A DNA stretch of 64,000 bases from JADLHS01 sp964553795 (GTDB lineage Bacteria > Verrucomicrobiota > Verrucomicrobiia > Limisphaerales > JADLHS01): NCBI GenBank assembly GCA_964553795.1, contig CAZKMR010000003.1:61213-125212 (forward strand). Direction: 5' to 3'. Positions 50,701-56,700 of this stretch are shown here, one piece after another. How positions within the stretch are numbered: the first letter of the stretch is position 1; each line of letters starts with the position of its first letter. The position numbers were made by a program, and so were the translations under genes. Under the pieces are notes generated by a model. The model was not told the DNA's origin, searched no databases, and worked only from the letters and a program-made list of their open reading frames with translations.

Positions 50701-53700
50701 TGAAACGTTGCTTCCGGACACGCGCACAAATCGCGTCGCCGTTGTGCTGTCGAACGCGAGACTCAACGTGCCAGTTACCGCGAGATTCGGCACGGTGACA
50801 TTCACAGTCGCGGTGAACGTGGCGGAAATCGTCTTCTGCCCCGTCGCACCGCCAATCACGATGCTGCCCGCGCCATTGGTGACGGTGACGAAATTGGTTG
50901 TGCCATCGCCCAACGCCAGCGTGACATTCTGCGCAACAATGCGCGTCGTCTGATCCGTGCTGCTGGTGCGTTCGAATGAGAAATCACCGCGCAAGGTCTG
51001 GCCGCCAATCACCAGTTGCGCGCCCGTGGCCGCAAACCGCAGATACGGTCCGGCGGGCAGATTGACATTGATCGTCTGGCTGCCGACGGTGAACTGCTCA
51101 TTCACAGCGCTGCCGGTATTATTGATGGCGAGTTGGAAATTCCCGGTGAGCGAAACTGTCTGGATAAACACCCCGATGTCGCCACTGAACTGGCCGGCCA
51201 ATCCGGCGGTGGTGATGGCGAAGAAGCCCGTGCCGTTGGTCAGACTCGCGACGGTGTCACCACCGGCGGTGAAACTCACAGTAAGATTGGTAATTCCCAC
51301 GCGCGTTTTCGTGACCGTGCTGGTCGTCGCACCGACCTGGGTCGTTACGCTGTATTGTTCAAAAGCGAAATTACCCGTGAGGTCCTGGCCGAGAATGTTC
51401 ACGGTGAGTCCGGTAACTTCCGCAAAAATGTACGGACCGGAGGGCAGGTTCAGATTGACCGACGCGACGTTCGCGTTCACCGCTTGCGCGAGCGTGTTCA
51501 TTTTGAACGTCACCGTCTGGGCGGCAATCGTCAGCCCGGTGATGTTGAAGCTGGCGCTGGCGGAGAACGTGCCCGCGAATCCACCGTTGCCGAAAATCAG
51601 GAACGCTCCCGTGCCGCCGGTGACGGTGACAAAATTTGTGCCGGCCCCGTTGCCGAAATTCACGGCCGCCGCCGTCACACCGACGCGAATCACTTTCTCG
51701 TTGGTTGCCGGATTCGTCGCTTGCGAGAACGCAAAATTGCCCTGCACGGACTGACCCGCGAATGCCAGGGTCATGTTGCCGGCAAAATCCGCCGTGCCAT
51801 TCGCAATCGGAGTGCCGTCCAACGTCTGCGCTCCACCAGTCTGATTGTAGAGCACTGTGATGTTGCCCGTGAACGTCACACCCGGCACACCGATCAGTTC
51901 GACCGTGCCCGTCGCCTTGAGCGCATACAGCCCGCCGACGTTTTGGAGGAAAATCGAAGCGTTCGTGAGTTTGATGCCGCGGGCGGCGGGATTCGGCGTC
52001 GTGGCATCCAGCAAGGCCGGACCTTGACCCATGAAAACCGTCACGCCGGTCGCCGTGATCGTTTGTCCGGGATTGACCGCGATATTCTGGCCTTCAATGA
52101 CGACAAAATCGCCGACGCGGAATGAAAGATTTGAACCAAAGATTTCAAACAAATCGGCGCTACCGAAAACAATGCTCAACGTTTTCCCGCCAATCGTGAT
52201 GGATTCATTAACCGCTTGACCGGTCTTGTTAACGCGCAGTCCCAGGCTGCCGTTGACTTCCACACCCGACGCGCCCAGCGCAATCTGACCCGAGACATGA
52301 CCCGCGACGCCGCCAGTGGTCGCCGGTCCGGTGGTTGGCGGCAGAATCACAAATGCGCCTTCACCTTTGCGCAAATGTTGCCCGCTGAAATTGATATCCA
52401 GATTGGCGATTCCAATAACCGTGATCGTCGTGGTTGGCGTTTTCTGGCGTTGCTCAAATCCAAAGTCGCCCGTCATCGTCGCTGATCCAATAGTCACACT
52501 CGCGCCAATGAAGGTGACTTTGATGTAAGGTCCAGTCGGAAGCACCAGCGGAGTCGGGACACCGCCGACATCGAAGCTTTGATTCACCGCTTCCGGTCGC
52601 GTGTTGATCTGTAAACGTGAAACTCCTCCGGTCAGGGCAAACCCGGGAACACCACTCACTGAAGCCGTGAGCGTGAAATCCGCTGCGACGCCCAACCGAT
52701 CAATCAGCAGCGAACCGCTGCCGGTCGCCGTCACGTAACCGCCAATGTTCATCGAAAGATTCGTGATCGCGACGCGCACGACGGTTTGATTGTCGGCGGT
52801 TGTCGCCAGATTTCCATCCGCACCGCCGGAAGTGGTTTGCTCGAACACAAACGCACCGGAGAGTGTTTGTCCCGCAATCGTCATGTTGAGCGGCGTGACC
52901 GTGCCGCCTTCCACTCGAACGAATTGGCCGGTCGTAGCGATAACCACAGACGTTCCATCCGCAAAGGTTTCATTGACTGCGGCGGAAATCGTTTTGAATT
53001 GCACGCCAAAGCTCCCGGCAAGTGATACGTCGGGAATATTAAACTGCACATTGCCGCTGAATGTTCCGGCGATGCCGTCCGCCGTAATCAGGAAATTTCC
53101 GCTGCCGCCGGTGACGCGAACCAGATCGAGCGAACCGTCACCCAACGCCAACGCGACGTTGCTGGCGGAAATGCGCGTGACCGTCTCGCCGCCGCTGGTC
53201 GTCGTCAATTGCTCAAAGATAAAATCGCCCGTGAGCGTTTGGGTCGCGCCACCGGTCGTGATAGCCAGACTCAACGCCGTCCCGTCCACGCGCACATAAT
53301 TGCCGACCGGCAAAGTCAACGTCGTGGCCACGCCATTCAAGTTAAACGTCTCCGTGACGTTGCCGTTGGCGTCGGCGACGGTGATGGTGTTGATCTTCAC
53401 CCCGAGCGTGCCGGTGAGCGTGACGTTCGGCAGGTTCAGCGCGACGTTGCCGCTCAACGCGCCGAAGAAACCGCTTTCACTACGAATCACGAAATTTCCC
53501 GTGCCATTGCTGACGGACAGGAAAGTGTTCGTGCCATCGCCGAGCGCGAGTGTCACGTTGGCGGCGGAAATGCGAATGCGTTTGTTGCCGTTGACGGTGA
53601 ATTGTTCAAACGCGAAATCACCGGTCAGCGTCTGCGTTCCAACCGTTAAACCAATCCCGCTTCCCACCACTCGCAAGAATGGTCCTGCCGCGAGTGCGAG

Positions 53701-56700
53701 GGTCTTGGATTGGCCGCCCACCACAATCGTTTCGTTGATGACGGTTGCGGTGTTGTTAACCTGAACGGTCAATTGCGATGCCACGAGATTGAAGCTCGTG
53801 ACTCCGAGCGTGAACCCGCCGCTGAATTCACCGGCCACACCCGCAGGCGTCAGAATGAAAACACCACTGCCGCCAGTTACCGTCAGGAATTCCGCTCCGG
53901 TCGTCCCGCCCAGTCTGACTTCCACAGCGCTCAATGCGACGCGCACGATCTTCGCGCCGTTGGCCCGGGTGATTTGCTCGAACGTGAAATCTCCCGCCAA
54001 CGTTTGGCCCACCACGCTGAATTGCGCGCCAATCGCCTCGACACGAAGATAAGGTCCGCCGGGCAAATCACCATCGGGAGAGTTCACCAATGCCGCCGTG
54101 ACGGTTGAAGTCATGGTGTTCACCCGCAAGCGCAGCGTGGTGGCGCTCAAGGAAAGGTTCGGCAAATTGATCTGCACGCTCAGGTTCAACCGACCCGCGA
54201 CGCCATTGCCCGTCAGGAGGAAATCGCCGCTGCCGCCGGTAACACTCACAATGGGCGAGCCGGAAGTTCCGCCGAGCGTCATCGTCGCATTGGCGATGCT
54301 CAATCGGGTGATCGTGGTCGTATTGACCGTCACGCGCTCGAAGCTGAAGTCGCCCGACAACGTTTGGCCCAGCACGACCAGGCTCACGCCCGTGCCGGTG
54401 ATGCGGGTATATTCTCCCGCGCCAACATTCAGCGTGACGGGAGTCGCGCCGACGAGGAACGTTTCGTTAATGCCGCCGCCGGAAGTTCGATTTACCTCGA
54501 GACTGAAGTTACCGCTAAAACTGATGCCCGGAACGTTCACCGCGATAAAGGCCGCGAGCGTGCCAGCGATTCCATCTGGCGTGATCAGCAGGAAGCCAGC
54601 GGCATCGGTCACGTTCACCAATGCCCCCGCGCCGCCCAAGGCCAACGTCACATTCGCGAGCCCAACGCGCACAATGTTGCTGCCGCCGATATTGCTGTAT
54701 TGCTCGAAAGCGAAATCGCCGCGCAAGGTCTGACCCGCGATGGTCAACGTCGCACCTACGGCTTCAATCCGCAGATACGGTCCCGCAGGCAAACTCAATT
54801 CCACGTCCGCATCGCCAACTTGAATCTGCTCTTCGATAGCGGAGTCCGTTTGATTGATTGCCAGCGCGAACGCGCCACTGAAATTCGCGCCGCCGCCCGG
54901 CACGTTGATCGTCACCGTTCCCTGCACCACACCCGCCACGCCCGCGACTGTCGCGACCAATGAGCCTTGGCCGTTGGTCAAACTCACCACTGTCGTCCCG
55001 CCCGCTTGCAGACTGAACGCCACATTGACGGCGGCAAAGCGGACGATGCGATTGCCATCCGCCGGATTCGTGGACTGCTCAAAGTAGAAACTGCCTTGCA
55101 ATGTCTGGCCAAGCAGTGTCGCCGTCGTATTCAGCGCTTGCACGCGCACGTACGGTCCGGCGGCCACGTTGATGACCAGCGGTTGCGCTCCCACGTTCAC
55201 GGTGGTGTTAACGGCGGCACTGGTGGTGTTGATCGCCACGTTCAGCGTGCTACCAAAGGTAACGCCGGTGAACGCCAGATTAACCGTGGCCGTCAATTCA
55301 CCAGCCAATCCCGCATTCGTCAGCAGAAACGCGCCGTTGCCGGCGGTGACCGTGACAATACTGTTCGCGGCATCGCCAAGGGTAAGCGAAACATTTGCCG
55401 CACCGACGCGCAGGGCTCCCGTCGGCGCACCGCTCGTGACGCGGTCAAAACTGAAATCGCCCGTCAACGTCTGCCCCAGCACGCCCAGTTGCGTGCCCAC
55501 CGCCGCAAAACTGGTGACGGTCGCCGTGGTCGTGAATTGCACCACAATCGGCGGCTGGCTGCTGTTGGGAATCTCCAACGTTTCATTTACGATCTGACCG
55601 GAAGTGTTGACGCGCACCACCGCTGTCCCGCTCAACGTCAATCCGTTGACGCCAATCACGCTGATCGTTCCCTCCGCAACCATCGCCAGGCCGCCGCCCG
55701 CAAATCGGATCAACCCAATGCGCGCGTTGCTGAGCAGAATACCGGCGGCGAGCGGATTGGGTTCGCCATTGGCCAGCCGGGCCGGGCCTTGCCCCAGGAA
55801 GATGCTTAAGTTGTCACCGGCGAAAATCTCGCGTCCACCGACCGACGTAAATACGAAGCTACCTTCAATGGTGACAAAGTCAGCGACGTTGAAGGCAAGA
55901 CTTTCAGCGAAAAAGGAGAACAAGTCCGCTTCAGCCGCACTGAATTTCACCAGAACACTGCGACCGCCAATCACAATGGTTTCTTCCACCGCACCACCGG
56001 TCTTGTTGATTCGCAATCCGAGGCGACCCGCCACGCTGCCGCCCGTGACGCTGAGATCAATTTCTCCGGAGACAATTCCCGCAATGCCGCTGCTGGTAAC
56101 AACGAACGCGCCGCTGCCATTTCTGAGAGCCTGACCGCTGAAACTGACGGAGATATTGGACATCGCAAGCCGGGTGACGAGGGAGTTGTCGGGACGCCGC
56201 GCTTGCTCGAAGAAGAAATCACCGCTCAACTTCGGACTGTCTGCGGCACTGCCAACGGTCAATAAACCGTTCAAAACCGCAATTCGCACAAACGGCCCGG
56301 CGGGAATGCTGAAATTCTCGAAGCCGGAACCCGTCGGGAACTGATATTCGGCCAGGGCATTGGTGGTGTTGAGTTGCAGGGTGAAGTCGCCGGTCAATGT
56401 AAAGTCCCCAAAACTAAATCCCGGCGTGAAATTCAGACTGCCTGCCAGACCCGCCGCTGAGATGACGAATGTGCCGTTGATGTTGGTCAGAGAAATTACA
56501 TCCGCCACCGGAGCGTTCCCGCCCGTTGACGTTCCAAAATCAAATTCGCCGCCGGTCAAACTGACTCCGATTACTTTGCCGCCGGTCGCGGTCGTCACTT
56601 GCGCGAATGTGAAGCTCCCCGTAATCCCGACTCCCAAAACGCTGAGCGTCAGATTATCGGCTTTGGCCACGACATATTCGCCGGCATCGAGGTTGAGCGA